DNA of 64,000 bases from an uncultured bacterium (GTDB lineage Bacteria > Bacillota > Clostridia > Oscillospirales > Oscillospiraceae): positions 29,811-93,810 of the forward strand of contig CATKXO010000005.1 of NCBI GenBank assembly GCA_949840775.1, written 5' to 3'. Shown here piece after piece: positions 26,977 through 34,895 of the stretch. Below the pieces are notes generated by a model. That model did not search any database. It worked only from the letters and a program-made list of their open reading frames with translations, and was not told the origin of the DNA. The position numbers were made by a program, and so were the translations under genes. Positions within the stretch are counted from its first letter, which is position 1; the number at the start of each line of letters is the position of its first letter.

Positions 26977-27246
26977 TCAATCCAGTTCACTGTGTCGGTT
27001 GATGTTGATGCCCAACTCCTTGAAAAAAAGCATAACCAGTGCATCGACCCGCTCAAAGCACTCTGGGTCATTGTAGCTATCGTCCTCCAAAATACGACGG
27101 ATGGCCTCCAGCGTTCGAATGGCCCGATTCTCCATTGCTTTCTCAATTACTGTAGGATGGATATGCTCCACATAATCCAGCATCATTTGACCCACTACCT
27201 CATGATAAAGAGTAATTGGTATGTCCTGTTTGTTCTGACTGCTCAT
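26977..27246 (-). CDS. 89-residue protein of unknown function paired with an RHH regulator
   Basis: A small, mostly helical protein (MSSQNKQDIPITLYHEVVGQ..., ending NINRHSELD). No catalytic motif or membrane segment is visible. I chose the ATG at 27246. It lies inside the upstream RHH gene, overlapping it by 47 bp in another frame, which implies tight translational coupling. The arrangement resembles toxin-antitoxin or element-maintenance pairs, but the protein does not match a toxin family I recognise. Confidence 0.7.
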   Translation of the reverse strand: MSSQNKQDIPITLYHEVVGQMMLDYVEHIHPTVIEKAMENRAIRTLEAIRRILEDDSYNDPECFERVDALVMLFFKELGININRHSELD

Positions 27247-27448
27247 TTTCTCCGCCTTCCTCCAGTGTGTAGTGCTCCAGCGCGTACTCCAAAAACAATC
27301 CAATCAGCTCATTTCGGCTGCGCCCTGTATCTCTAGATACGTCTTCGATTTTTTTAACCATTGATTCCCTTAACCGGACGGAAAATGTCTTATAGCCATC
27401 CTGGCCTTTTGGATGCTTTGTGGTTAAAATCAGCATGTCATTCCCCAT
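27200..27448 (-). CDS. Ribbon-helix-helix (CopG/Arc-type) DNA-binding protein
   Basis: An 82-residue protein. GYKTFSVRLRESMVKKIEDV gives the beta strand and first helix, then SRDTGRSRNELIGLFLEYAL gives the second helix, the classic RHH pattern (about 18-57). A charged tail follows. RHH proteins are dimers that bind operators and usually repress their own operon. Upstream lies a perfect 11-bp inverted repeat with a third partial copy, a good candidate operator. The ATG at 27448 follows GAGGTGAGCCT. Confidence 0.85.
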   Translation of the reverse strand: MGNDMLILTTKHPKGQDGYKTFSVRLRESMVKKIEDVSRDTGRSRNELIGLFLEYALEHYTLEEGGENEQSEQTGHTNYSLS

Positions 27449-27497
27449 AGGCTCACCTCAATCCGGCTATATTCTACACCACTTTTCATATTATTAC

Positions 27498-27561
27498 TAT
27501 GTTCAAAATATGTTAGGATTTCTATCCGTTTTTGAACATAACTATAATCGCTTTTGAATAT
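27498..27561. promoter_or_regulatory. Inverted-repeat operator candidate upstream of the RHH gene
   Basis: TATGTTCAAAA (27498-27508) and TTTTGAACATA (27530-27540) are exact inverted repeats with centres 32 bp apart. A third partial arm, TTTTGAATAT, follows at about 27552-27561. The region is AT-rich against a GC-rich genome. Confidence 0.6.
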
Positions 27562-27585
27562 TTTTTAGAGATTTAAAACTTTTTC

Positions 27586-27614
27586 TTGTCAAACCCTGAA
27601 AACTGTGATATACT
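27586..27614 (+). promoter_or_regulatory. Promoter of the candidate small RNA
   Basis: TTGTCA (27586-27591), 17 bp, TATACT (27609-27614). The start site is predicted at about 27621. No credible reading frame lies between it and the terminator at 27734. Confidence 0.8.
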
Positions 27615-27620
27615 GTTTTT

Positions 27621-27734
27621 GGTCAAAAGACCGCCTGTGCATATTTGTCCTTGCGTGCCGGCCGGGCCTCCTCCCGGCTGGTATAAAAAAAGATTCGGGC
27701 CCCTGGAGCAGCTTTCGCTCCAGGGGCCTTTTTT
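27621..27734 (+). ncRNA. Candidate small RNA with a CCUCCU loop
   Basis: A promoter and a strong terminator bracket about 114 nt in which three stems can be drawn. Stem 1 is GGUC-AAAA-GACC at the 5' end (27621-27632). Stem 2 is a 10-bp stem (27657-27666 with 27673-27682, including two G-U pairs) closing a six-base loop CCUCCU. Stem 3 is the 12-bp terminator with U6. The CCUCCU loop is complementary to the AGGAGG ribosome binding sites used by genes around it. It lacks the GGAAGGAAGC-type apical loop of SRP RNA and is shorter than 6S RNA. No open frame here has a ribosome binding site. Confidence 0.65.
27698..27734. terminator. Strong bidirectional terminator
   Basis: A perfect 12-bp stem GGCCCCTGGAGC/GCTCCAGGGGCC (27698-27709 with 27717-27728). 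T6 follows on the plus strand, ending the small RNA, and a T7 run follows on the minus strand, ending the amidohydrolase operon. Confidence 0.92.
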
Positions 27735-28554
27735 ACAGTCCCAAGCCATAAATCCGGTTGGCATTTTGGAAAAATACCTTCTCCCAGTGCCGCTCCGGGA
27801 CCAGCCGTTGGACAAAGCGGATGTACTCCTCCAGGTTGACGATGGGCCAGTCGGTGCCATACAGAATGTCGTCCCACTGGCCGATGGCGGTGAGCCATGT
27901 GGTAAGGAGCCCGGCATAGCCCGCCTGCTCCTGAAAGTACCGGTCTATATCCACCCGGCCCTCCAGCAGTCCGGACAGGTCGGCGGCCACGTTTGGATTT
28001 TTCTCCACCACTGCGGCGGCGCTCTCCAAAAAGGGGTTTCCAAAGTGGCACATGACAAACCGCGTCCGCTTATGGTCCGCCGCCACCTCGTCCAGCGTGA
28101 GGGGGTGGGCGTATTTCAGGTGGGCCCTGGGAAAGGCGGTGAGCCCCATGTGGACGGCCACCGGCTTGTCGTACCGGGCGGCCAGCTCATACACCGGCTG
28201 ATAGATGGGGTCGGACAGCCAGAGCCGGTTGTAGCCGGGGTACAGCTTCACCCCGCAGCAGGAGTCCCGCTTCAAATTCTCCTCCACCTTCTCCGCCAGG
28301 CCGGGGACCGGCTTGCTCCCCCGCTCCATCAGCACACTGTCCAGCCCAATGCAGTAGTGGAACAAATCAGAGGGGTAGTCGTGATCATCGGGGTCCAGGC
28401 TCCGGTTGCCCATCACCACCCCGTGGACCACCCCCAGCTCCCCGTATACCTGCCGCAGATGGGCGGTGGAGTTCTTGTGCCCCACCCCCTCCGCCATGGC
28501 GTCGGTGTCAGGGGAGGAGGGAAAGAGGTGCAGGTGAGCGTCAATCATTTTCAT
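27733..28554 (-). CDS. Amidohydrolase-2 family protein
   Basis: A 273-residue TIM-barrel hydrolase. MIDAHLHLFPSS (residues 3-14) has the HxH metal motif, CCGVKLYPGYNRLW the central strand, and PVAVHMGLTAFPRA and FVMCHFGNPFLESAA the ligand histidines. The catalytic Asp is in DDILYGTDWPIVNLEEY (about 230-246). The substrate is unknown. Its ATG overlaps the stop of the upstream acyltransferase (ATGA, 4 bp), so the two are translationally coupled, hinting that the hydrolase acts on or near an acylated product. Confidence 0.85.
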   Translation of the reverse strand: MKMIDAHLHLFPSSPDTDAMAEGVGHKNSTAHLRQVYGELGVVHGVVMGNRSLDPDDHDYPSDLFHYCIGLDSVLMERGSKPVPGLAEKVEENLKRDSCCGVKLYPGYNRLWLSDPIYQPVYELAARYDKPVAVHMGLTAFPRAHLKYAHPLTLDEVAADHKRTRFVMCHFGNPFLESAAAVVEKNPNVAADLSGLLEGRVDIDRYFQEQAGYAGLLTTWLTAIGQWDDILYGTDWPIVNLEEYIRFVQRLVPERHWEKVFFQNANRIYGLGL

Positions 28555-29543
28555 TTCAGTCGCTCCTTTCCGTCCCGTACCAGTACTGCAATCCCGGTGG
28601 AGAGGACCGCGATGACCGGCGCGGTTATCAGCCGGTGCCCCACAATCCACCCAAAGAGGGGCACATGGCTCCACTCGCAGAAAAAGCTGTACAGCGGGAC
28701 GTGGATCATGTAGATGAGGAAGGTCAGACTGCTCCCGCAGCGGCACATCAGGCGGCCCGCCGGCCCCTGCCGGACCCCAGGCCATTTCAGTGCCGCAGCC
28801 ATCAGCAGCAGGGCAAAGAGGACGCTGCCGGAAAAGAGGTCCAGGTCCCCGGCCAAGGACTGCCCCGCCAGCACCGCCCCGCCGCTGAGCAGCAGCCCGC
28901 CCCATATCATGGTATGCGTCACCCTGGAGACCATCCACTCCTGGTCGCTGTGCATCCAGGCCCCCAGCAGAAAGAAGGGCAGTCCATCCAGCCAGGCGTT
29001 GCGCAGGTACCGGACGGGCACGCTCCCCCGGCCAAGGAGGGCAAGTCCCTCCCCCAGGAAGAGGTTCATCCCCAGAAGAAGCACCGCGGCCCCGGCCAGG
29101 GCGCGATAGGGTATCTCTGGCCACAGCCGGGTAACGGCCCACCAGATCAGGTAGAGCAGCGGCATGGCGCCAATAAACCAGAGGTGGTAGCCATAGGGAA
29201 AGGGGAGGATTTGAAAGACCGCCAGCTCCAGCCACGCCCGGGGCGTAAACTGCTGCTGAAGATAAATCAGAAACGACCATCCGGCCCGCCAGACCGTCCC
29301 GGCACACAGCGCCGCCACCAGCCCCGCGCTGGCCGCCCACAGGAGGAGGGAGCGGCGCGCCCGCTCCAGAAGCTTCTTCTCCCCCTGCCCATAGGAAAAA
29401 TAGCCGGCCACCAGGAAAAAATAGGGCACTGCGAACCGGGTCAGCGCCGCTGTCTGCCCATCCAGAACGCCGGTCTTGATGTGCAGCAGGACCACGCTGT
29501 AAATTGCGATGCACTTAAAGAGATCCATCCGCTGATTGCGCAT
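28551..29543 (-). CDS. Acyltransferase-3 family membrane protein
   Basis: A 330-residue membrane protein with about ten transmembrane helices. The N-terminus MRNQRMDLFKCIAIYSVVLL begins with the polar-residue plus first-helix pattern of the family, followed by HIKTG, which supplies the conserved histidine. The YHLWFIGAMPLLYLIWW region (about 128-144) matches the second conserved block. Such proteins transfer acetyl or succinyl groups to extracytoplasmic sugars or lipids. I chose the ATG at 29543 because only from there does the N-terminus look like the family. Confidence 0.85.
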   Translation of the reverse strand: MRNQRMDLFKCIAIYSVVLLHIKTGVLDGQTAALTRFAVPYFFLVAGYFSYGQGEKKLLERARRSLLLWAASAGLVAALCAGTVWRAGWSFLIYLQQQFTPRAWLELAVFQILPFPYGYHLWFIGAMPLLYLIWWAVTRLWPEIPYRALAGAAVLLLGMNLFLGEGLALLGRGSVPVRYLRNAWLDGLPFFLLGAWMHSDQEWMVSRVTHTMIWGGLLLSGGAVLAGQSLAGDLDLFSGSVLFALLLMAAALKWPGVRQGPAGRLMCRCGSSLTFLIYMIHVPLYSFFCEWSHVPLFGWIVGHRLITAPVIAVLSTGIAVLVRDGKERLK

Positions 29544-29570
29544 GAAACCACATCCTAAAGAATTTGGAGA

Positions 29571-29603
29571 TAAAAAATCCCGTTCCAAATTGAACGGGAT
29601 TTT
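29571..29603 (-). terminator. Terminator of the ribosomal superoperon
   Basis: Minus strand: ATCCCGTTC/GAACGGGAT with a 6-nt loop and a U6 tract, 11 bp after the rplQ stop codon. Confidence 0.9.
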
Positions 29604-29613
29604 GTTGCTGCAA

Positions 29614-29958
29614 TTACACCAGCTGGATAATGGCCATCTCAGCGGCGTCGCCCCGGCGGGGGCCAATGCGGACGATGCGGGTGTAACCGCCGTTGCGGTC
29701 GGCGTACTTGGGGCCGATCTCCTTAAACAGCTTATTGGCCACGTCCTCCTTGGTGATATAGGACAGGGCCTGACGGTAGGAGGCCAGGGTGTTGGTCTTG
29801 GCCAGGGTAATCATCTTCTCGGCCACGGGAGCCACTTCCTTGGCGCGGGTGACGGTGGTCTTAATTTGGCCGTTCTCCAGCAGGTAGGTGACCATGGCGC
29901 GGAGCATGGCCCGGCGCTGGTCGCTGGTACGGCCCAGCTTGCGGTTCTTCTGAGACAT
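29614..29958 (-). CDS. rplQ: Ribosomal protein L17
   Basis: A 114-residue protein of the large subunit near the exit tunnel. It starts [20 protein letters not shown], the invariant L17 opening, and contains [20 protein letters not shown]. The length suits the short Gram-positive form. The ATG at 29958 follows GAAGGAGTGTTTACC. It is the last gene of the S10-spc-alpha superoperon, separated from rpoA by 145 bp holding repeat copy R5. Confidence 0.97.
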   Translation of the reverse strand: MSQKNRKLGRTSDQRRAMLRAMVTYLLENGQIKTTVTRAKEVAPVAEKMITLAKTNTLASYRQALSYITKEDVANKLFKEIGPKYADRNGGYTRIVRIGPRRGDAAEMAIIQLV

Positions 29959-30034
29959 GGTAAACACTCCTTCGACCTCGCGTGGCGAGATCAATTTAGA
30001 TTCGTTCATTCAGCGGAACGTTACATACGCTTTT

Positions 30035-30098
30035 ATGTGGGGCCCGCCGCCCCCGGCGGGCCATCCTCCTGACCCGCCCAAAGGGGCGGGTCCTACAT
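30035..30098. repeat. Dispersed double-hairpin repeat between rpoA and rplQ (copy R5)
   Basis: GTGGGGCCCGCC-GCCCC-CGGCGGGCC and GACCCGCCC-AAA-GGGGCGGGTCCTAC. It lies within the ribosomal operon transcript. Confidence 0.85.
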
Positions 30099-30103
30099 AA
30101 CGC

Positions 30104-31069
30104 TTAGTTATTCTCTTCGCTGGCCAAAGACAGCCCCATCATGGACAGCTTATTGATGACCTCCTCCAGGGACTTGCGGCCCAGGTTCCGGACCTTCATC
30201 ATCTCTTCCTCGGTCTTGGAAATCAGGTCCTCCACCGTATTGATGTTGGCCCGCTTCAGGCAGTTGTAGGAGCGGACGGACAGGTCCATGTCGTCGATGG
30301 TCATCTCCATCACCTTGTCCCGCTGGGCCTCCGCCTTCTCCACCACGGTGGAGCGGCTGCCCATGGTCTCGGACAGGTCGGTGAACAGGGTAAAGTGGTC
30401 GCACAGGATGCGGGCTCCCAGAGAGACGGCGTCCCGGGCGTCGATGGTGCCGTTGGTCCACACCTCCAGGGTCAGCTTGTCGTAGTCGGTGGCGTCGCCC
30501 ACGCGGGTGTTTTCCACGGTGTAGTTGACCTTGCGGACGGGGGTGTAGATGGAATCCATGGGGATGACCCCGATGATGGACTGAGTGGTCTTGTTCTTGT
30601 CGGGCTTGTTCTTGTCAGCGGAGACATAGCCCCGGCCGTGGGACAGGGTCAGCTCCATGGACAGGGTGGCGTCCGGGCCCAGGGTGGCGATGTGCAGGTC
30701 CGGGTTGAGAATCTCCACGTCGGCGTCCGCCTTGATGTCGCCGGCAGTCACCTTGCACTCGCCGGCCGCCTCGATATGGACGGTCTTGGGCCCCTCGCTG
30801 TAGAGCTTGGCGATGATGCCCTTCACGTTGAGGACGATCTCGGTCACGTCCTCCTTTACCCCGGGGATGGTGGTAAACTCGTGCTGGACCCCGGAGATTT
30901 TGATGGAGGTCACCGCAGTGCCGGGCAGGGAGGACAGCAGAATCCGCCGCAGGGAATTGCCCAGGGTGGTGCCGTAACCCCGCTCCAGCGGCTCTACCAC
31001 ATACTTGCCATAGGAGGTGTCGCCGGGATTTTCGATACAGTCGATGCGGGGCTTTTCAATTTCTATCAT
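30104..31069 (-). CDS. rpoA: RNA polymerase alpha subunit
   Basis: A 321-residue scaffold subunit of RNA polymerase. The N-terminal domain starts [20 protein letters not shown] and includes the dimer motif [20 protein letters not shown] (about 27-46). After a linker, the C-terminal domain [20 protein letters not shown] (about 255-274) binds UP elements and activators. I chose the ATG at 31069, preceded by GGAGGGTATTCCAGCAT. Repeats R6 (before) and R5 (after) flank it in the operon. Confidence 0.97.
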   Translation of the reverse strand: MIEIEKPRIDCIENPGDTSYGKYVVEPLERGYGTTLGNSLRRILLSSLPGTAVTSIKISGVQHEFTTIPGVKEDVTEIVLNVKGIIAKLYSEGPKTVHIEAAGECKVTAGDIKADADVEILNPDLHIATLGPDATLSMELTLSHGRGYVSADKNKPDKNKTTQSIIGVIPMDSIYTPVRKVNYTVENTRVGDATDYDKLTLEVWTNGTIDARDAVSLGARILCDHFTLFTDLSETMGSRSTVVEKAEAQRDKVMEMTIDDMDLSVRSYNCLKRANINTVEDLISKTEEEMMKVRNLGRKSLEEVINKLSMMGLSLASEENN

Positions 31070-31181
31070 ATGCTGGAATACCCTCCTTTTCTCGGCGGCG
31101 CCCTTGCGCCGCTTCATTCAGCTCACCAATATCTGAGGGTTCTCTAAGTCTGTTGTGCCTAAGCTGCCTGCAAATACTTTC

Positions 31182-31254
31182 TGTGGGGCCCGACGACCCC
31201 GGCGGGCCATTTGCCGCACTGGGTATGACCCGCCCAGGTGGGCGGGTCCCACAT
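31182..31254. repeat. Dispersed double-hairpin repeat between rpsD and rpoA (copy R6)
   Basis: GTGGGGCCCG/CGGGCC hairpin with a slightly degenerate loop, then GACCCGCCC-AGGT-GGGCGGGTCCCAC. It accounts for much of the 209-bp rpsD-rpoA gap. Confidence 0.8.
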
Positions 31255-31278
31255 ACTCTCTACACAGGACAGCCGGAA

Positions 31279-31881
31279 TTACTTAGAATACAGCTCGACG
31301 ATGAGGTGCTCTTCCACGGGGAAGTCGATGTCATCCCGGGTAGGCATGGCATTGACGGTGCCCTGGAGGGTATTCTTGGTGCGGTCCAGCCACTTGGGCA
31401 CGTTGACCACGGGGGCGTCCTCGCCGGTCAGGCGCTTGAACTTGACGGAGGAGCGGCTCTTCTCCCGCACCTCGATCACGTCGCCCACCTTCACCAGGTA
31501 GGAGGGCACGTCCACCCGCTGGCCGTTGACGGTAAAGTGGCCGTGGGTGGTGAGCTGGCGGGCCTCACGGCGGGTCATGGCAAAGCCCAGGCGGTACACC
31601 ACGTTGTCCAGCCGGCGCTCGATGAGGGTAAGCAGGTTCTCGCCCGTCTTGCCCTGCATGCGGCTGGCCTTCTCGTAGTACATATGGAACTGCTTCTCCA
31701 TGATGCCGTAGACAAATTTGACCTTCTGCTTCTCAGTCATCTGCATGGCGTACTCAGACTGCTTCTTGCGCATCTGGCCCTTGGGGTTGCGGTTGGTCGT
31801 CTTCTTGGCATAGCCCATGGCGGCGGGGGACAGGTTCAGCGCCTTGCACCGCTTGGCGATGGGCTGCATATTTCTAGCCAT
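31279..31881 (-). CDS. rpsD: Ribosomal protein S4
   Basis: A 200-residue 16S-binding assembly protein. It contains [21 protein letters not shown] (the S4 RNA-binding domain start) and [20 protein letters not shown] (about 122-141). The N-terminus lacks the zinc-binding cysteines of the C+ form and has an insertion typical of clostridial S4 ([20 protein letters not shown]). In many bacteria S4 represses its own operon. Ribosome binding site GGAGG before the ATG. Confidence 0.97.
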   Translation of the reverse strand: MARNMQPIAKRCKALNLSPAAMGYAKKTTNRNPKGQMRKKQSEYAMQMTEKQKVKFVYGIMEKQFHMYYEKASRMQGKTGENLLTLIERRLDNVVYRLGFAMTRREARQLTTHGHFTVNGQRVDVPSYLVKVGDVIEVREKSRSSVKFKRLTGEDAPVVNVPKWLDRTKNTLQGTVNAMPTRDDIDFPVEEHLIVELYSK

Positions 31882-31904
31882 CTGTCAAAACCTCCTTCAC
31901 TTGA

Positions 31905-32303
31905 TCAGACGCGGCGGCGCTTCGGGGGCCGGCAGCCGTTGTGGGGGACGGGGGTCACGTCCTTGATGAGGGTGACCTCCAGGCCCACGGCCTGGAGCGC
32001 CCGGATGGCGGCCTCACGGCCCTGACCGGGGCCCTTCACAAAGACCTCTACGCTCTTCAGGCCGTACTCCATGGCGGCCTTGGCGGCGGTCTCGGCGGCG
32101 CTCTGAGCAGCATAGGGGGTGGACTTCCGGGAGCCCCGGAAATTCAGGGCGCCGGAGGAGCACCAGGACAGGGCGTTGCCCTGGGCGTCGGTGACGGTGA
32201 CCATGGTGTTGTTGAAGGAGGAGCGGATATGCACCTGGCCCCTCTCTACGTTCTTGCGTTCGCGGCGCTTGCGCACCACTTTCTTACCTTTGTTCGCAGC
32301 CAT
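31905..32303 (-). CDS. rpsK: Ribosomal protein S11
   Basis: A 132-residue platform protein of the small subunit that lines the E-site mRNA path. Recognised by [40 protein letters not shown] and the terminal [18 protein letters not shown]. It sits between rpsM and rpsD with 12- and 23-bp gaps. Confidence 0.97.
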   Translation of the reverse strand: MAANKGKKVVRKRRERKNVERGQVHIRSSFNNTMVTVTDAQGNALSWCSSGALNFRGSRKSTPYAAQSAAETAAKAAMEYGLKSVEVFVKGPGQGREAAIRALQAVGLEVTLIKDVTPVPHNGCRPPKRRRV

Positions 32304-32315
32304 GTGTATCCCTCC

Positions 32316-32681
32316 TTACTTCTTCTTATTGGCGACGGTACGCTTGGGACCCTTGCGGGTGCGGGCGTTGGTCTTGGACCGCTGGCCCCGGACGGGCAGC
32401 CCCTTGCGGTGGCGGATGCCCCGGTAGCAGCCGATCTCGGTGAGCCGCTTGATGTCCATCGCCACGTTGCGGCGCAGGTCGCCCTCCACGGTGTAGTCGT
32501 GGATGACCTCCCGCAGCTTGGCCTCGTCCTCCTCGGTGAGGTCCTTTACGCGGGTGTCGGGGTTTACCCCGGCCTTGGCCAGGATCTTGTTGGCGCTGGT
32601 GCGCCCAATGCCGTAGATATAAGTGAGGCCGATCTCGATTCTCTTCTCTCTCGGCAGGTCAATACCGGCAATACGAGCCAT
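32316..32681 (-). CDS. rpsM: Ribosomal protein S13
   Basis: A 121-residue small-subunit head protein that contacts tRNA and L5. It starts [20 protein letters not shown], has the helix-hairpin-helix [20 protein letters not shown], and the basic tail [20 protein letters not shown]. The ribosome binding site GGAGG lies just upstream, 18 bp after rpmJ. Confidence 0.97.
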   Translation of the reverse strand: MARIAGIDLPREKRIEIGLTYIYGIGRTSANKILAKAGVNPDTRVKDLTEEDEAKLREVIHDYTVEGDLRRNVAMDIKRLTEIGCYRGIRHRKGLPVRGQRSKTNARTRKGPKRTVANKKK

Positions 32682-32699
32682 TTTTTACAGCACCTCCAA

Positions 32700-32969
<270 letters not shown>

Positions 32970-32977
32970 GTCGGGTA

Positions 32978-33196
32978 TTATTTGGACCGCCAGGTGATTC
33001 TTCCCCTGGTCAGGTCATACGGTGACATCTGAATGGTCACCTTGTCGCCGGGCAGGATGCGGATAAAGTTCATTCGCAGCTTGCCGGAAATATGTGCCAG
33101 GATAATGTGTCCGTTTCCGATGTCCACATGGAATGTGGTGTTAGGCAGGGCCTCGGTGACGACGCCCTCCAACTCGATCATATCGTCTTTAGCCAA
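32978..33196 (-). CDS. infA: Translation initiation factor IF-1
   Basis: A 72-residue OB-fold protein that blocks the ribosomal A site during initiation. [39 protein letters not shown] and the terminal [10 protein letters not shown] are near-invariant. It overlaps the stop of the upstream KOW gene by 8 bp. Confidence 0.98.
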   Translation of the reverse strand: MAKDDMIELEGVVTEALPNTTFHVDIGNGHIILAHISGKLRMNFIRILPGDKVTIQMSPYDLTRGRITWRSK

Positions 33197-33482
33197 GCGT
33201 AGTTCCCTCCTTGAAGGCGGCCAGCGCCCGTCTCAATGCCCGGTCGGAAACCGGTTCTCCCTGTTGCAGGCTTTGGATCACTGGGTGGTCATACAGGTTC
33301 TGACTGTCGATCAGCTGTGTCACATGTCCCAGTTTTTTAGCCTTGGGATGGGAGAGCTTTCTCCGCTTCCCGTCGGCCAGCAGAAGCATAGTCCGCTCCT
33401 GATCCATACCCACTACACAGAAGATACCGCCCTTGTCCCGTCCCGCGTCAGCCCGGACGATCTGGCCCGTGTAATCAAACAT
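33189..33482 (-). CDS. KOW-domain RNA-binding protein (L14e-like)
   Basis: A 97-residue protein with an N-terminal KOW strand pair, [20 protein letters not shown], then [20 protein letters not shown] and a basic helical C-terminus. It resembles archaeal/eukaryotic L14e, and proteins of this kind lie between map and infA in many Clostridia, so a ribosome-linked role is likely though not established. I chose the ATG at 33482. It overlaps the map stop by 8 bp and the infA start by 8 bp. Confidence 0.9.
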   Translation of the reverse strand: MFDYTGQIVRADAGRDKGGIFCVVGMDQERTMLLLADGKRRKLSHPKAKKLGHVTQLIDSQNLYDHPVIQSLQQGEPVSDRALRRALAAFKEGTTLG

Positions 33483-34251
33483 AGGCCCCGTCCTCGGTGA
33501 CGGTGAGTATCTCAGGGCCATCCTCAGTGATGAGGATGGTGTTTTCATAGTGGGCGGCCAGGGAGCCATCCTTGGTGACGGTGGTCCAGTTGCCCTCCCG
33601 GTTTTCCACCTGCCAGTCCCCGGCGCATACCATAGGCTCCACGGCGATGGTCATGCCCGGCTGGAGCCGGGGGCCGTGGCCGGCGGGGCCGAAGTTGCGC
33701 ACCTCAGGGGCCTCGTGGAGCTTGGCGCCCACGCCGTGGCCCACAAAGTCCCGGACCACGGAGAAGCCGTTCTGTTCCACATAGACCTGGACGGCGTGGC
33801 CGATGTCGCTCACCCGGCAGCCCCGGCGGGCTTTTTGGATGCCCTCCCAGAAGCTCTGCTGGGTCACTTCCACCAGGCGCTTCGCCTCAGGACTGACCTC
33901 TCCGCACAGGTAGGTGGCGGCGCAGTCCCCGTGGAAGCCGCCGATAAAGGCGCCCACGTCGATGCTGACGATGTCCCCCTCCTTCAGCTTCCGGGGGCCG
34001 GGGATGCCGTGGATGACCACCTCGTTTACCGAGATGCAGGCGGAGCCGGGAAAGCCGCCGTACCCCAGAAAGGAGGGCTTGGCCCCGTGGCTCTCGATAA
34101 AGCGGCGGACCGCCCTGTCGATCTCGTGGGTGGTGACCCCCGGCCGGACCATGGAGCCGGCCAGGGCCCGGGCCTGGGCGGTGAGCCGCCCGGCCCGGCG
34201 CATGGCCTCAATCTCCCGTTGGGATTTTAACGAAATCATTTCCAGCGCCAT
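33475..34251 (-). CDS. map: Methionine aminopeptidase type I
   Basis: Removes the N-terminal methionine from new proteins. A 258-residue pita-bread fold with metal ligands in DIVSIDVGAFIGGFHGDCAA (two Asp), the His in FVGHGVGAKLHEAPEVRN, Glu in GMTIAVEPMV and Glu in NTILITEDG. The start ATG shares one base with the adk stop (TGATG), so map translation is coupled to adk. A second in-frame ATG at 34239 is possible. Confidence 0.96.
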   Translation of the reverse strand: MALEMISLKSQREIEAMRRAGRLTAQARALAGSMVRPGVTTHEIDRAVRRFIESHGAKPSFLGYGGFPGSACISVNEVVIHGIPGPRKLKEGDIVSIDVGAFIGGFHGDCAATYLCGEVSPEAKRLVEVTQQSFWEGIQKARRGCRVSDIGHAVQVYVEQNGFSVVRDFVGHGVGAKLHEAPEVRNFGPAGHGPRLQPGMTIAVEPMVCAGDWQVENREGNWTTVTKDGSLAAHYENTILITEDGPEILTVTEDGAYV

Positions 34252-34883
34252 CAGAGTCCCAGCGCCTCCATGACTGCCTTGTTGGTCCCCTCGATGGTGT
34301 CCTGATTGGCCACAGGGGCCAGGATGCCCTTGGCCTCGTAGAAGCCCTTCAGGGGCTCGGTCTCCTCGTGATAGACTGCCAGGCGCTTCCGGACGGTCTC
34401 GGCCCGGTCGTCCTCCCGCTGGACCAGCGGTCCGCCGCAGGAGTCGCACACGCCCTCCGCCTTGGGGGGCTTGGCCTTCACGTGGTAGGGCGCGCCGCAG
34501 CTCTGGCACACCCGCCGGCCCGACATGCGCTCCTCGATCTCCCCGTCGGAGATTTCGATGGACAGCACGTGGTCGAAGGTGACGCCGGCCCCGTCCAGCG
34601 CCTCAGCCTGGCCGATGGTGCGGGGCACGCCGTCCAGGATGAAGCCCTTGGCACAGTCGGGCTGTGCCAGGCGGTCGGCTACGATGCCGATAATCACGGA
34701 GTCGGGCACCAGCTTACCGGCGTCCATATAGCGCTTGGCCTCCAGACCGGTGGGGGTGCCCTCCTTGATGGCGGCGCGGAGAATGTTCCCAGTAGAGATG
34801 GTAGGGATACCCAGCTTGGCGCTGAGGAGCTCGGCCTGGGTCCCTTTTCCGGCGCCGGGGGCGCCCAAAAGGATCAATTTCAT
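34251..34883 (-). CDS. adk: Adenylate kinase
   Basis: Interconverts ATP + AMP and 2 ADP. The 210-residue long form has the P-loop [17 protein letters not shown] (4-20), [16 protein letters not shown] and the LID domain with a structural zinc site, CQSCGAPYH ... CDSCG (about 128-154), typical of Gram-positive adenylate kinases. It lies between secY and map, 13 bp after secY. Confidence 0.97.
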   Translation of the reverse strand: MKLILLGAPGAGKGTQAELLSAKLGIPTISTGNILRAAIKEGTPTGLEAKRYMDAGKLVPDSVIIGIVADRLAQPDCAKGFILDGVPRTIGQAEALDGAGVTFDHVLSIEISDGEIEERMSGRRVCQSCGAPYHVKAKPPKAEGVCDSCGGPLVQREDDRAETVRKRLAVYHEETEPLKGFYEAKGILAPVANQDTIEGTNKAVMEALGL

Positions 34884-34895
34884 AGCCGTCTCTCC

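Noticed and set aside
27621-27734. SRP (4.5S/scr) or 6S RNA
   Set aside because: The conserved SRP apical loop is absent, and the element is too short and lacks the open central bubble for 6S.
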